From an uncultured Bacteroidales bacterium (lineage in GTDB: Bacteria; Bacteroidota; Bacteroidia; Bacteroidales; FEN-979): a DNA stretch of 64,000 nt. The notes under the pieces were generated by a model, which saw only the letters and a list, made by a program, of their open reading frames with translations, was not told the DNA's origin and made no database searches. How positions within the stretch are numbered: the stretch's first letter is position 1; the number at the start of each line of letters is the position of its first letter. The DNA lies in the NCBI GenBank assembly GCA_903877385.1, contig CAIRDP010000063.1:62001-126000 (forward strand), in the 5' to 3' direction. Shown here piece by piece: positions 39,396-48,875 of this stretch. The position numbers and the translations under genes were made by a program.

Positions 39396-41924
39396 TTATT
39401 CGCTCTCCAGGCTCTTGAGATAGGATTCGAGGGCTGATGAATCCTTGTACATGACTTCCCTGGCCTTACTGCCTTCAAAGGATCCCACGATGCCGGCGGA
39501 TTCGAGCTGGTCGATAATTCGCCCGGCCCGGTTATAACCAAGTTTCAGCTTCCGCTGGATGAGGGAGGTGGATCCATGCTGGTGCTGAACGACAAGCCGG
39601 GCGGCTTCGGCAAAGAATTCATCCCGTTCGTTGGGATCGAAATCCTTTCCCGACCCGTTTTCTTCATCATAATATTCAGGAAGGGAGAATGCTTCAGGAT
39701 AACCTCTCTGGGATCCTATGAAATCGGTCAGTTTCTCTATCTCAGGGGTGTCAACAAAAGCGCATTGCAGCCTGATCAGGTCACTCCCTGTTGAAAGCAG
39801 CATATCGCCCCGACCGATAAGCTGGTCGGCCCCGGAAGAGTCAAGGATGGTGCGTGAATCAATTTTCGAGATCACCCTGAAAGCGATCCTGGCAGGGAAG
39901 TTTGCTTTGATGGTTCCCGTGATGATGTTCACCGAAGGCCTCTGGGTTGCTATGATCAGGTGTATGCCTGTGGCGCGGGCCAGCTGTGCGAGGCGGGTAA
40001 GCGGCGTTTCTATTTCACGGCCTGCAGTCATGATGAGATCGGCAAACTCGTCAATTACAAGCACAATATAAGGCAGGAATTTATGCCCTTCGTTCGGGTT
40101 CAGCTTGCGGTTAAAGAATTTTTCATTGTATTCCCTGATATTCCTCACCTGTGCATCCCGCAGAAGATCATACCTGGTATCCATTTCGATATTCAGTGAA
40201 TTCAGGGTGCGGATCACTTTTTTGGTATCGGTGATGATGGCTTCTTCGCTGTCGGGCAGCTTTGCCAGGAAATGCCTTTCAATCCTTGAAAACAGGGTTA
40301 GTTCAACTTTCTTGGGGTCTATCATCACGAACTTGATCTGGGAAGGATGTTTCTTGTACAGAAGCGAGGTGATGATGGTATTAAGACCTACTGATTTCCC
40401 CTGCCCGGTTGCCCCGGCCATCAGCAGGTGGGGCATCTTGGCAAGGTCGGCAATGAATGTCTCGTTCGAAACGGTCTTCCCTAAAACGAAGGGAAGTTCA
40501 AACGAAGTGTTCTTGAATTTTTCGGAACCCAGCAGTGATTTGATGGCGACGATTTCGGGGTTCTGGTTTGGAACTTCTATCCCTATGGTGCCCTTGCCCG
40601 GGATGGGGGCGATTATGCGGATCCCCAGTGCCGAAAGGCTAAGGGCGATGTCATCCTCGAGGTTCTTGATCCTTGAAATACGTATGCCGGCTTCGGGTAC
40701 AATCTCGTACAGGGTTACCGCAGGGCCTATTGTTGCCTTGATCTTGGCGATCCTGATATCGTAATGTGAAAGTGTTTGAACGATCTTGTCCTTGTTGGCT
40801 TCCAGTTCCTCCTTTCGTACTGCAACGGATTCCCCCCCGTAATCATTTAGAAGGTCGAGGGTTGGAAATTTATAGCTGGGAAGATCCAGTTTAGGGTCAT
40901 ATAATGTATCAATGCCCTGACGGGGGATGGGGCCCTTGAAATCGCCCGGTATATCTTCCTCGGGTTTCTCAATCTGCAGTTCCAGCCCCGATGGGGCATT
41001 CTCAGGTACCGGGCTTTCCACGGGACCTCCTAGGTCTACCTGTTGAACCTCTTCAGGCGGTACCTCAATGAACAGGTTCGACTGTGGAACTTCCGGCTGT
41101 TCAAGCGGGTCAGCGACGGGTTTTGGGGAGGCGACATCCGCAGTCATTTCATTTAAAATATCATCCCCTTCAGCTTTCGGTTTGATCCAGCGGAAAGGAA
41201 TATTGAAGGCAATGATCATGAAGCTGAAAAAGGTAAAACCAAGAAGGATTGCAAGCCCGGTGGAGCCAAGGAAATCGAGGAGCCAGAGGTTCATCTGGAA
41301 ACCGTAAACCCCCGTGAATAAAACTCCCGTGGCGATGCGGTCGGCAGGCATGACCAGACCCAGGAATACGGGCAGCCAGAAGATGCCGAAAAAAGAATAT
41401 TCCATGGTTTTCCATGGCGATAAAACCGTGAACCTGATCATCCACCGTATACCCCAAACAAGGAGGACAAGAACAAAAAGGAAGGAGGCAATGCCAAACC
41501 AGTTCGAGATGAACATGTAGGAAACGATCGCCCCTGTTTTTCCCATCCAGTTCTCGCATCTGATGTCTCCTGCGCGGAAGGCTTCCAGTGAAAAATGTTT
41601 AAAAACGGTATCAGTATAACTGTAGTCGGTCTTCCATGTCTGAATATAGGAGGCAAACGCCAGCAAGAGGTAAATGCCGAGGAGAATAAACGCAAGACCC
41701 CATACCCTGAGCCTTCTTTCCTTCTTCTCGATCTGCCTTTCGCTGAGTTCCTTTTTCTTTTTGGGCGGTTTTTCCTTCTTCGGAGGTTTTTCCCTGGCCG
41801 GTTTCTCTTTTTTTACCTTCTTTGACCTGGGGGGCACTTCCTGTTCAAGCTGAAATTCTTCCCCGGTGGAACTGACTTCCTCCCTGAAAGTATTTGATTT
41901 TAATGGGTTGTATTGTTTAGCCAT
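39396..41924 (-). CDS. ftsK: DNA translocase FtsK/SpoIIIE
   Basis: An 842-residue protein. The N-terminal 80 residues are a lysine- and proline-rich cytoplasmic tail, followed by four membrane helices, a linker, and the motor domain with Walker A GATGQGKSVG and Walker B YIVLVIDEFADLI. The C-terminal winged-helix gamma domain (STSLIQRKLKLGYNRAGRII) reads polar motifs on DNA. It pumps chromosomal DNA at the division septum. The gene lies between the DUF4412 gene and lolA. Confidence 0.95.
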   Translation of the reverse strand: MAKQYNPLKSNTFREEVSSTGEEFQLEQEVPPRSKKVKKEKPAREKPPKKEKPPKKKKELSERQIEKKERRLRVWGLAFILLGIYLLLAFASYIQTWKTDYSYTDTVFKHFSLEAFRAGDIRCENWMGKTGAIVSYMFISNWFGIASFLFVLVLLVWGIRWMIRFTVLSPWKTMEYSFFGIFWLPVFLGLVMPADRIATGVLFTGVYGFQMNLWLLDFLGSTGLAILLGFTFFSFMIIAFNIPFRWIKPKAEGDDILNEMTADVASPKPVADPLEQPEVPQSNLFIEVPPEEVQQVDLGGPVESPVPENAPSGLELQIEKPEEDIPGDFKGPIPRQGIDTLYDPKLDLPSYKFPTLDLLNDYGGESVAVRKEELEANKDKIVQTLSHYDIRIAKIKATIGPAVTLYEIVPEAGIRISRIKNLEDDIALSLSALGIRIIAPIPGKGTIGIEVPNQNPEIVAIKSLLGSEKFKNTSFELPFVLGKTVSNETFIADLAKMPHLLMAGATGQGKSVGLNTIITSLLYKKHPSQIKFVMIDPKKVELTLFSRIERHFLAKLPDSEEAIITDTKKVIRTLNSLNIEMDTRYDLLRDAQVRNIREYNEKFFNRKLNPNEGHKFLPYIVLVIDEFADLIMTAGREIETPLTRLAQLARATGIHLIIATQRPSVNIITGTIKANFPARIAFRVISKIDSRTILDSSGADQLIGRGDMLLSTGSDLIRLQCAFVDTPEIEKLTDFIGSQRGYPEAFSLPEYYDEENGSGKDFDPNERDEFFAEAARLVVQHQHGSTSLIQRKLKLGYNRAGRIIDQLESAGIVGSFEGSKAREVMYKDSSALESYLKSLESE

Positions 41925-41930
41925 CTGTTT

Positions 41931-42614
41931 TTATTCCTTACTCCCGATTTTGCTCTTCAATTCATCCTTTGATATGATGGAATAATCGGGCGGGATCTCA
42001 AATTCTTTCGATGAAACGGTTTTCTTTTCAACCGAAATGGCCGTAAACCGCATTGTCATTTCAGAGGTTTTCATTGAAAATTCCATGAGTACGCCTTCAA
42101 TATCCTTGTAAATTCCCTTGTCGAAATTTGCCTGTTTCCCTCCAAGTTCGGGGGTGTAATATACGACGATAGTATATTTCCCGCTCTTGTCATTTACCGT
42201 TATGACCGCATTCTTACACTGGTACCCTGCAATGTTCCTGGTTTCGCTTGTTAATTCAACGCTTACAGGCGCTTCCTTAGCCGTCTCCTTGGCTATGTCG
42301 TCGGTAGTGTATCTTAAGGCATACTTCTGTCCCATCATGTTGAGAAGCTTGACCTTGGTTTTCTCCTGGTGATCGGTGATTTCAACTCGGCTTCCACCGC
42401 CGGTAAGTATATCAGTTCTTGATTTCCCTCCCTTGATCATGACCGTTAATGCTTTAGGGAACAGGGCAAGCTGGTTTTCGGTAATTTTATTGCCGGGGTA
42501 GGTGATCTTGAAGGTGATGACTCCTTCGAAAGGCTGTGAGGCGCTGAATCCAGGCCCGGCCACAAGGCAGGCCGCGATGAGCATTAACAGAAGCCGGATT
42601 CGGGAGAACTTCAT
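41931..42614 (-). CDS. Secreted DUF4412-like protein
   Basis: A 227-residue protein with a signal peptide (MKFSRIRLLLMLIAACLVAGPGFSA). The mature part begins FEGVITFKITYPG and contains KTKVKLLNMMGQKYALRY and AGYQCKNAVITV, a pattern typical of DUF4412-type periplasmic proteins in Bacteroidetes. Function is not known. It lies 6 bp upstream of ftsK and about 20 bp after lepB. Confidence 0.7.
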   Translation of the reverse strand: MKFSRIRLLLMLIAACLVAGPGFSASQPFEGVITFKITYPGNKITENQLALFPKALTVMIKGGKSRTDILTGGGSRVEITDHQEKTKVKLLNMMGQKYALRYTTDDIAKETAKEAPVSVELTSETRNIAGYQCKNAVITVNDKSGKYTIVVYYTPELGGKQANFDKGIYKDIEGVLMEFSMKTSEMTMRFTAISVEKKTVSSKEFEIPPDYSIISKDELKSKIGSKE

Positions 42615-42635
42615 GGGCTAAATTCCTTCAATAAT

Positions 42636-44150
42636 TTAGTGAACAAAATGGAAGAGTTTACTCCAGCGGATTTTCCCGTCAAAGAGTGTTTTATTCGAAT
42701 CAAGCGAAAGCCATACAAAGGAAGCTTTCCCAACAACGTGATCTTCGGGCACGAAACCCCAGTAACGTGAATCGGCCGAGTTATGGCGGTTATCACCCAT
42801 CATCCAGTAATAATTCATTTTAAAGGTGTATGTATCAGCTTCCTTGCCGTTGATATAAATCTTCCCGTTTTGAACCAGGAGCTTATTTCCTTCAAAAACG
42901 CCTATGATCCTTTTGTACAGCATGATGTTCGAGGGGTTTATTTTCACCGTGACACCCGCTTTGGGTACCCAGATGGGGCCGAAATTGTCCACGTTCCAGC
43001 GATAGGCCGAATCAAACGGAAAAATGTCGGGATCCCATAAGCCTTTTTTGACAATAAGCGGTTCGATGGATTTTACATTGCTGAACTGTTTTATGCCCTC
43101 GAGGGCCGCATCGGAAAGGACGATCTCGTAATTGCCATTGTTATCGGCTTCAAACTTCTCGGTAATATCAAGTTTTTCAAGATTTATCGGGTTTATCGGG
43201 TTGCCATCGGTATGTACAAGGTATTTGAACTGTCGTTTACCGGGGTTATTTTCTTCCTTTCCGTTTATCAGCACTTTACGGTCGATGATCTGAATGCTGT
43301 CACCGGGGATCCCTATGCAGCGTTTTATAAAGTTTTCGCGTTTGTCGACAGGCCTGGCGATAATATCTCCGAAATATTGCTTGTTGTTCCATACGGCATC
43401 CCTGCCCAGCCTGCGTACAAACAGGTAGTAGCTGGCGCCGCTCTGAAACTTGGTCGACAGGGTGTCCCCGTCGGGATAATTGAACACAACCACATCCATG
43501 TTTTTAATGGATGAAAAGCCAGGGAACCTGTAATAAGGCAGGTTCACCCATTCGAGGTAGGACTTTGTAGACTCGGTAAGAGGAAGCGTATGATGCACAA
43601 AGGGGAACGAAAGGGGGGTGTTTGGAACTTTCGGACCAAAACTGACCTTGCTTACAAAAAGGTAATCTCCCACCAGCAATGATTTCTCCATGGAGGAAGT
43701 AGGTATGGTATAGGCTTCAAAGAAGAAGATACGGATAATGCTGGCAGCGATCACTGCGAAAATAATAGCATCAACCCATTCCCTTACGGCAGTCTTCCTG
43801 AAAGGCTGAAGCGTATTGGGGTCATGATATTTCTCTTCCTTTGAGAATGCCAGGTAGGGAAGGTAGATGAAAGGGAAGAGAACCCCGGCAGCCTGTTCCA
43901 GCAAACTGTATTTTTTAAAACATTTCAGGATCTCGACGACCAGGAGCAGGATAACGAAAACGTTGATGAATGGAATGAGCAGGAAAATGTACCACCAGAG
44001 TGGCTTTCTTACAATTTTAAGCCAGATATACAGGTTGTAGAAAGGGACAAGGATTTTCCAGCCTGCTTCCCCTGCTTTTGTGAATATTCCCCAGAGGCCG
44101 GCAAAGGTGGCTATGGTAAAGAGAAATGATAAGATGAGATAAAGGTTCAT
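42636..44150 (-). CDS. lepB: Signal peptidase I, long form with N-terminal membrane extension
   Basis: A 504-residue protein, about twice the usual bacterial length. The first 115 residues form an extra membrane region (about three helices) ending near residue 105; another helix at about 130-150 anchors the catalytic domain. The catalytic Ser is in PTSSMEKSLLVGDYLF and the Lys in KRCIGIPGDSIQI; the family box GDNRHNSADSRYWGFV follows. A large insertion of about 120 residues lies between the Lys motif and the GDNR box. It removes signal peptides from exported proteins. Confidence 0.92.
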   Translation of the reverse strand: MNLYLILSFLFTIATFAGLWGIFTKAGEAGWKILVPFYNLYIWLKIVRKPLWWYIFLLIPFINVFVILLLVVEILKCFKKYSLLEQAAGVLFPFIYLPYLAFSKEEKYHDPNTLQPFRKTAVREWVDAIIFAVIAASIIRIFFFEAYTIPTSSMEKSLLVGDYLFVSKVSFGPKVPNTPLSFPFVHHTLPLTESTKSYLEWVNLPYYRFPGFSSIKNMDVVVFNYPDGDTLSTKFQSGASYYLFVRRLGRDAVWNNKQYFGDIIARPVDKRENFIKRCIGIPGDSIQIIDRKVLINGKEENNPGKRQFKYLVHTDGNPINPINLEKLDITEKFEADNNGNYEIVLSDAALEGIKQFSNVKSIEPLIVKKGLWDPDIFPFDSAYRWNVDNFGPIWVPKAGVTVKINPSNIMLYKRIIGVFEGNKLLVQNGKIYINGKEADTYTFKMNYYWMMGDNRHNSADSRYWGFVPEDHVVGKASFVWLSLDSNKTLFDGKIRWSKLFHFVH

Positions 44151-44198
44151 TGTCTTGGTTTATATTACAATAACGTGATTTTCATTGAATTCTTGCTG

Positions 44199-44930
44199 TC
44201 AGACCGTACTTTTTTGAAAGTTCAGAAGGTCCTTCATTTCAAAGAACCCTTTTTTACCTTTGATAAATTCCCCTGCCATAATTGCCCCGAGTGCAAAACC
44301 TCTTCTTGTTTTGGCGGTATGTGTGATTACTATGGCATCCATCTCCGATTCATAACGCACCTTATGCGTTCCCGGTACATCTTCCGACCTGTATGACTTA
44401 ATCCCGACTTCGTCGGGGTTTTCCTGAAGCTCCTTCACCCATTTTTCTTTTCTTTCTATTTTACGGATGATGTCATTTGCCAGAACAATGGCAGTGCCGC
44501 TCGGAGCATCCAGCTTATGGATGTGGTGTGTTTCTTCGATGGATATCTCATAATTATCCCACTTGGCCATGAGGGACGCAAGGTAACGGTTCAGGTCAAA
44601 GAAAAGGTTGACGCCAATGCTGAAATTCGGAGAAAAGAAAAGGCTTTTATTTTCGTCGATACAGGTCTTCCGGATGTGGTCGATGTCCTCTATCCAGCCT
44701 GTTGTTCCTACAACTACCGGGATCTCATTTTCAAAACAGCGCATGATGTTATCCACAGCCGAATCAGGAGTTGTAAATTCAATGGCAACTTCAGCCTCTT
44801 TAAGAAGGCTGCCCCTTTCCTGCCAGTCCTCATCGTTATCAATGATAAGGATTATTTCATGGCCTCTCTTTTCGGCGAGTTTGTGGATCTCCTGTCCCAT
44901 TTTTCCATATCCCAGCAATGCTATCTTCAT
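44199..44930 (-). CDS. dapB: 4-hydroxy-tetrahydrodipicolinate reductase
   Basis: A 243-residue DapB with the NAD(P)H site GYGKMGQEIH and the catalytic/substrate segment ETHHIHKLDAPSGTAI, plus VVGTTGW. It performs the second committed step toward diaminopimelate and lysine. It lies between the DUF5683 gene and lepB in the leftward run. Confidence 0.95.
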   Translation of the reverse strand: MKIALLGYGKMGQEIHKLAEKRGHEIILIIDNDEDWQERGSLLKEAEVAIEFTTPDSAVDNIMRCFENEIPVVVGTTGWIEDIDHIRKTCIDENKSLFFSPNFSIGVNLFFDLNRYLASLMAKWDNYEISIEETHHIHKLDAPSGTAIVLANDIIRKIERKEKWVKELQENPDEVGIKSYRSEDVPGTHKVRYESEMDAIVITHTAKTRRGFALGAIMAGEFIKGKKGFFEMKDLLNFQKSTV

Positions 44931-44939
44931 AGGTTGAAA

Positions 44940-45512
44940 TTAAAAATGCAATGATAATTTTATTCCCCCGGCCATGTTCCTTGAAACAACGGGTGCGATA
45001 ACCGATGGTTCTACTCTCATACTCAGGGTCTTATTGATGTTGAAACTGTAAAGGTGGGCGTCCACGGTGGCATCGAGAATTTGCAGAATATACCAAAGGG
45101 CGCTTACCAGGCAGGTGATTTCAAGGTTCCTCCTGTAATATTCCCTGGCCGATACCAGGTCAGTGGAGCTGTACCTGTTCACCAGGTAGGCATAGTTCCC
45201 GTTTTTATCCCTGTTTACCGATTCGATATAGGCGCATTTGTAATCCAGGTAATAACTCGTGTTGAAAACGATCAGGTAGGCCATGACCCCGAAACCGGCA
45301 TAAATGATGGGGACTTTCCATATTTTATGGTTGTATATCTGCCCCAGCCCTGGCAGACAGGCCGACATGATAGTGGCTTTGGAAGGCGAATGCTGTTTCT
45401 CGAGGGTTGAATCGGGTATATCTTTAGGAATACTGTCGGTTTGGGCTTTTGCTGTTTTAAAAGGTAAAACGGCAAGCCAGAAAAGAGCAACCGCCAGTAT
45501 GAGCAATCTCAT
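44940..45512 (-). CDS. DUF5683 family membrane protein
   Basis: A 190-residue protein with a signal-type N-terminus, the conserved segment LPGLGQIYNHKIWKVPIIYAGFG, and a second membrane region (LVSALWYILQILDATVDAHLY). This family is widespread next to parAB and dapB in Bacteroidetes; its function is unknown. Its start overlaps the parB stop by 4 bp. Confidence 0.85.
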   Translation of the reverse strand: MRLLILAVALFWLAVLPFKTAKAQTDSIPKDIPDSTLEKQHSPSKATIMSACLPGLGQIYNHKIWKVPIIYAGFGVMAYLIVFNTSYYLDYKCAYIESVNRDKNGNYAYLVNRYSSTDLVSAREYYRRNLEITCLVSALWYILQILDATVDAHLYSFNINKTLSMRVEPSVIAPVVSRNMAGGIKLSLHF

Positions 45513-46399
45513 TCAGGGTTCATTTTAGAGAGTAAATTGTAAAATTCCTCTTCCGAATTGAAGTGGATCAGGATGCTGCCTTTTCCTTTCCTTTGCAGGC
45601 GGATCTCCACTTCTGACTGCAGTTTGCCGCTTATCGTCTCCCTGGCATGCTGGTAGTGGGTGGGCAGGAGTTTGGGACCGGGTTTGGAAGTCGGTTTTGC
45701 CGGTTTAAGAAGTTCCCTGGCGAGGTCTTCAACCTGGCGTACACTGAGTCTCTTCTCCAGTATTTTTTGCAAAACCTGCAACTGCTGCTTCTCATCGTCC
45801 ATAGTAATGAGTGCCCTGGCATGGCCCATGCTGATAATGTTGTCCCTCACTGCGACCTGGATCTCAACTGGCAGTTTTAGCAAACGAATGTAATTTGATA
45901 CGGTCGAACGGTCTTTGCCGACTTTCTGGCCAAGGTCTTCCTGCCGTATGCGGCATTCTTCGATTAATCTCTGGAAGCTCAGTGCAAGCTCAAGAGGATT
46001 CAGATCAGTCCTCTGAATATTTTCAACAATGGCCATTTCCAGCATTTGCTCGTCGTTGGCAAGCCTGATAAATGCCGGGATTTCGGTAAGGCCCGCTATC
46101 CTGGCTGCCCTGCACCTTCTTTCGCCTGAGATCAGCTGGTATTTGTCAGGCCCTAATTTTCGCACAGTAACAGGCTGGATTATACCCTGTTCCTGTATTG
46201 AAACTGCCAGTTCGGTCAGTTCTTTTTCTTCAAACTGCGACCTGGGCTGAAAAGGGTTGGTCTCGAGCTGATCCAGGGGAACGGCCGATACCGTATGACT
46301 TGCAGGGATGGCAGGCAATTCTTCCCCTGTATAGTCCGAACTGCTTCCTTCCAGCAAAGCGCTCAAACCTCTTCCCAATGCCTTCTTTTTCGCTTGCAT
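45509..46399 (-). CDS. parB: Chromosome-partitioning protein ParB
   Basis: A 296-residue ParB/Spo0J. The N-terminal CTP-binding domain has ISGERRCRAARIAGL and the ENIQRTDLNPLE segment; a helix-turn-helix (QEDLGQKVGKDRSTVSNYIRLLKLP) recognises parS. It loads at parS sites near the origin and is positioned by ParA, encoded 1 bp upstream. No parS palindrome was found in the window. Confidence 0.95.
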   Translation of the reverse strand: MQAKKKALGRGLSALLEGSSSDYTGEELPAIPASHTVSAVPLDQLETNPFQPRSQFEEKELTELAVSIQEQGIIQPVTVRKLGPDKYQLISGERRCRAARIAGLTEIPAFIRLANDEQMLEMAIVENIQRTDLNPLELALSFQRLIEECRIRQEDLGQKVGKDRSTVSNYIRLLKLPVEIQVAVRDNIISMGHARALITMDDEKQQLQVLQKILEKRLSVRQVEDLARELLKPAKPTSKPGPKLLPTHYQHARETISGKLQSEVEIRLQRKGKGSILIHFNSEEEFYNLLSKMNPE

Positions 46400-46400
46400 A

Positions 46401-47204
46401 TTACTGGCTTATTTCATGGTCAGCCATGCTTTCCACAGGCTTTTCATTATTTTGTATAATCTCACGGGCCAGGTTCAGGTAATTGATCGCACCTGTACTG
46501 TTTATATCATGCACCATGATAGTCTGTCCAAAACTCGGGGCTTCTCCAAGTTTAGTGTTCCGGTTGATGATCGTATGAAATACCATCTGCTGGAAATGGG
46601 TTTTGACCTCTTCAACCACCTGTTTTGAGAGGTTCAGCCGGTTGTCATACATTGTAAGCAGTATGCCTTCAATGTCGAGGGCCATGTTCAGCCGCGACTG
46701 TACTATTTTTATTGTGTTCAGCAGCTTGCCTAAACCTTCAAGGGCGAAGTATTCGCATTGAACAGGTATTATGACCGAATCGGCTGCAGTAAGCGCATTA
46801 ACGGTGATAAGCCCGAGAGAAGGGGAGCAATCGATGATGATAAAATCATAATGGCTTCTCACTTTTTCGGTGACAGTTTTCATCACCCGTTCACGGTTAG
46901 GCATCTGTATCATCTCGATTTCAGCCCCAACCAGGTCAATATGCGAAGGAAGCAGGTCAAGAAACGGGGTGGCCGTGTGAAGTATGATGGATAAAGGATC
47001 AACATTATCCATAATGCATTCATAAATGCTGTTTTCAATACTGCGTGGGTCGTAACCTACTCCGGATGTGGCATTCGACTGCGGATCTGCATCAATCAGA
47101 AGTGTTTTGTGCTCGAGCACAGCAAGACCGGCAGCCAGGTTGATTGCCGTAGTGGTTTTTCCCACACCCCCTTTTTGATTTGCAATAGCAATTACTTTCC
47201 CCAT
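46401..47204 (-). CDS. parA: Chromosome-partitioning ATPase ParA/Soj
   Basis: A 267-residue ParA with the deviant Walker A motif KGGVGKTT, Walker A' DADPQSNAT and Walker B FIIIDCSPSLG. It is the chromosomal type, encoded directly ahead of parB. It opens the long leftward gene run parA-parB-DUF5683-dapB-lepB-DUF4412-ftsK-lolA. Confidence 0.95.
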   Translation of the reverse strand: MGKVIAIANQKGGVGKTTTAINLAAGLAVLEHKTLLIDADPQSNATSGVGYDPRSIENSIYECIMDNVDPLSIILHTATPFLDLLPSHIDLVGAEIEMIQMPNRERVMKTVTEKVRSHYDFIIIDCSPSLGLITVNALTAADSVIIPVQCEYFALEGLGKLLNTIKIVQSRLNMALDIEGILLTMYDNRLNLSKQVVEEVKTHFQQMVFHTIINRNTKLGEAPSFGQTIMVHDINSTGAINYLNLAREIIQNNEKPVESMADHEISQ

Positions 47205-47331
47205 ATAGTGTTTGAATCAATGAACAAATTTAGAGTTTAATGCCGTTAACCCGGGCTATGTTGATAAGTTTTAATATATAGTGAGAAAGCTGCCTTAATG
47301 GCATCAGACCTGCGATTGAACCGAAATATTA

Positions 47332-47718
47332 TCAGTTGTGTTCAGCTTCGGATGTCAGATCCTCAAACTCAATGGAATGGCTTTGTAGCCTGATGTCTTT
47401 GCCATCGGTTTCATCAGGCGAAGCATAGCTGCTCTCCTGAACAGGGCGGTCGGGTGCCTTGCCTGTCTTTATGAAATCTATGGAGTCGTTAAGCCCGTTA
47501 AGGAATTTTTCAAAATCTTCCTTGTATAAGAAAAGTTTATGCTTCTCGTAAAAGAATTTTCCCTGCTCATTAAACCTGCGCTTACTTTCGGTAATGGTCA
47601 GATAAGCTTCTTCCTCGGCTGTGGTTTTTACATCAAAAAAGTAAGTTCGCTTTCCTGCCCTTATTGCTCTTGAGAAGATTTCACCTCTGTCTTTACCCTT
47701 ATTGTCATTATCTTCCAT
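47332..47718 (-). CDS. PUR-family/DUF3276 nucleic-acid-binding protein
   Basis: A 128-residue protein. Residues about 10-75 match the PUR-alpha-like DUF3276 domain (GEIFSRAIRAGKRTYFFDVK, then YLTITESKRRF). PUR proteins bind single-stranded DNA and RNA. The tail is acidic. It is transcribed alone from a -7 box at 47765-47772, divergently from nusB. Confidence 0.85.
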   Translation of the reverse strand: MEDNDNKGKDRGEIFSRAIRAGKRTYFFDVKTTAEEEAYLTITESKRRFNEQGKFFYEKHKLFLYKEDFEKFLNGLNDSIDFIKTGKAPDRPVQESSYASPDETDGKDIRLQSHSIEFEDLTSEAEHN

Positions 47719-47764
47719 TGTCTGCTGGCATTTGGTTTTGGGTTTCTTAGATATTGAGTAAACG

Positions 47765-47772
47765 CAAAATTA
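47765..47772 (-). promoter_or_regulatory. -7 box for the PUR/DUF3276 gene
   Basis: Minus-strand TAATTTTG matches TAnnTTTG, 46 bp upstream of the ATG at 47718. Confidence 0.5.
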
Positions 47773-47806
47773 TAAATAATATTTGAAAACTATGGGCATC
47801 TTTCTT

Positions 47807-47814
47807 TAGCTTTG
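47807..47814 (+). promoter_or_regulatory. -7 box for nusB
   Basis: TAGCTTTG matches TAnnTTTG, 35 bp upstream of the ATG at 47850. Confidence 0.6.
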
Positions 47815-47849
47815 CAAGCGATTCTAACAGGAAGCTTAACACTGATAAA

Positions 47850-48812
47850 ATGCTGGGACGACGTCATTACAGGATTAAAGTACTCCAGGCTTTATACGCT
47901 TATTTTCAGGGAGGAGAAACGAGGCTGGAAATTGCCGAAAAGAACCTTATGAAAAGTATAGAGATGGTATACCAGCTTTTCGGCCTTCAGTTTTCCTTTC
48001 TCTTCGAGCTGATGCATTTTTATGAATACAGGATGGAAGAATCAAAAAATAAATTCTATCCCACTGCCGATGAGCTGAATCCCAGCCTTAAACTTTTGCA
48101 GAACCGCCTGTTGAAGATCCTGATGGAAAACGAGCCTTTGAAAAAACAAATCGAAAGGTATTCCATATCATGGACCGAAGAACAGGATATGGTCAGGAAA
48201 ACGTCCATGAAGCTCAAAGCTTCCAAAGACCTGCAGACCTACTTTAACTCAGGTGAGAATTCTTTTGAAGATGACCGTAATTACCTGATCAGGATTTTCA
48301 GGAAAAATGTCGCTAATAATTCCGACCTGAGGTCATTCTGCGAGGAAAGGAGCATACATTGGCACGACGATTTTGATATTATTTCAGGTTATGCCATAAA
48401 GGCGCTAATGATAATCCCTGAGAATTTCTCACCAAAGTCGGATATTATTGATCTTTTCACGAAGGACAATGAGGATGAAGCTGCCGAAAGCAATGAATTC
48501 ATCAGTTCGCTGTTCCGCAAAACCATTATGCACAGCGAGGAATTCGAAAAACTGATAAGTTCCAGGTCGAAAAACTGGGAGCTTGAAAGGATTGCCCTCA
48601 CCGATGTTATAATTCTGAAGATGGCATTGGCGGAAGTGCTTTATTTTAAGCAAATCCCGGTCAAGGTTTCATTAAATGAGTACATCGAAATATCAAAGCA
48701 CTTCAGTACCCAGAAATCCAAACAATTTATAAACGGGATACTGGATAAACTTGTAGCCGACCTGAGGGAACAGGATCTTGTTAAAAAGTCGGGCCGGGGG
48801 CTGATCCAATAG
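47850..48812 (+). CDS. nusB: Transcription antitermination factor NusB, long form
   Basis: A 320-residue protein. NusB is normally about 140 residues; in Bacteroidetes it carries a long N-terminal extension, as here. The first residues (LGRRHYRIKVLQALYAY) resemble the NusB RNA-binding start, and the C-terminal 130 residues hold the classical fold (WELERIALTDVIILKMALAE and KQIPVKVSLNEYIEISKHFS). It supports rRNA transcription antitermination. Confidence 0.88.
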   Translation: MLGRRHYRIKVLQALYAYFQGGETRLEIAEKNLMKSIEMVYQLFGLQFSFLFELMHFYEYRMEESKNKFYPTADELNPSLKLLQNRLLKILMENEPLKKQIERYSISWTEEQDMVRKTSMKLKASKDLQTYFNSGENSFEDDRNYLIRIFRKNVANNSDLRSFCEERSIHWHDDFDIISGYAIKALMIIPENFSPKSDIIDLFTKDNEDEAAESNEFISSLFRKTIMHSEEFEKLISSRSKNWELERIALTDVIILKMALAEVLYFKQIPVKVSLNEYIEISKHFSTQKSKQFINGILDKLVADLREQDLVKKSGRGLIQ

Positions 48813-48875
48813 TTTCTTGAACCGGATAAAATATTTTAGCCAGGTTTTCGTTTTAAATATAAACTAATCATAAAC

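Noticed and set aside
38732-39541. Long form of the LolA reading frame starting at 39541
   Set aside because: The extra 59 codons overlap ftsK and look like out-of-frame coding; the ATG at 39364 gives a clean signal peptide.
45509-47340. parS site or replication origin near parAB
   Set aside because: No TGTTNCACGTGNAACA-like palindrome or DnaA-box cluster was seen.
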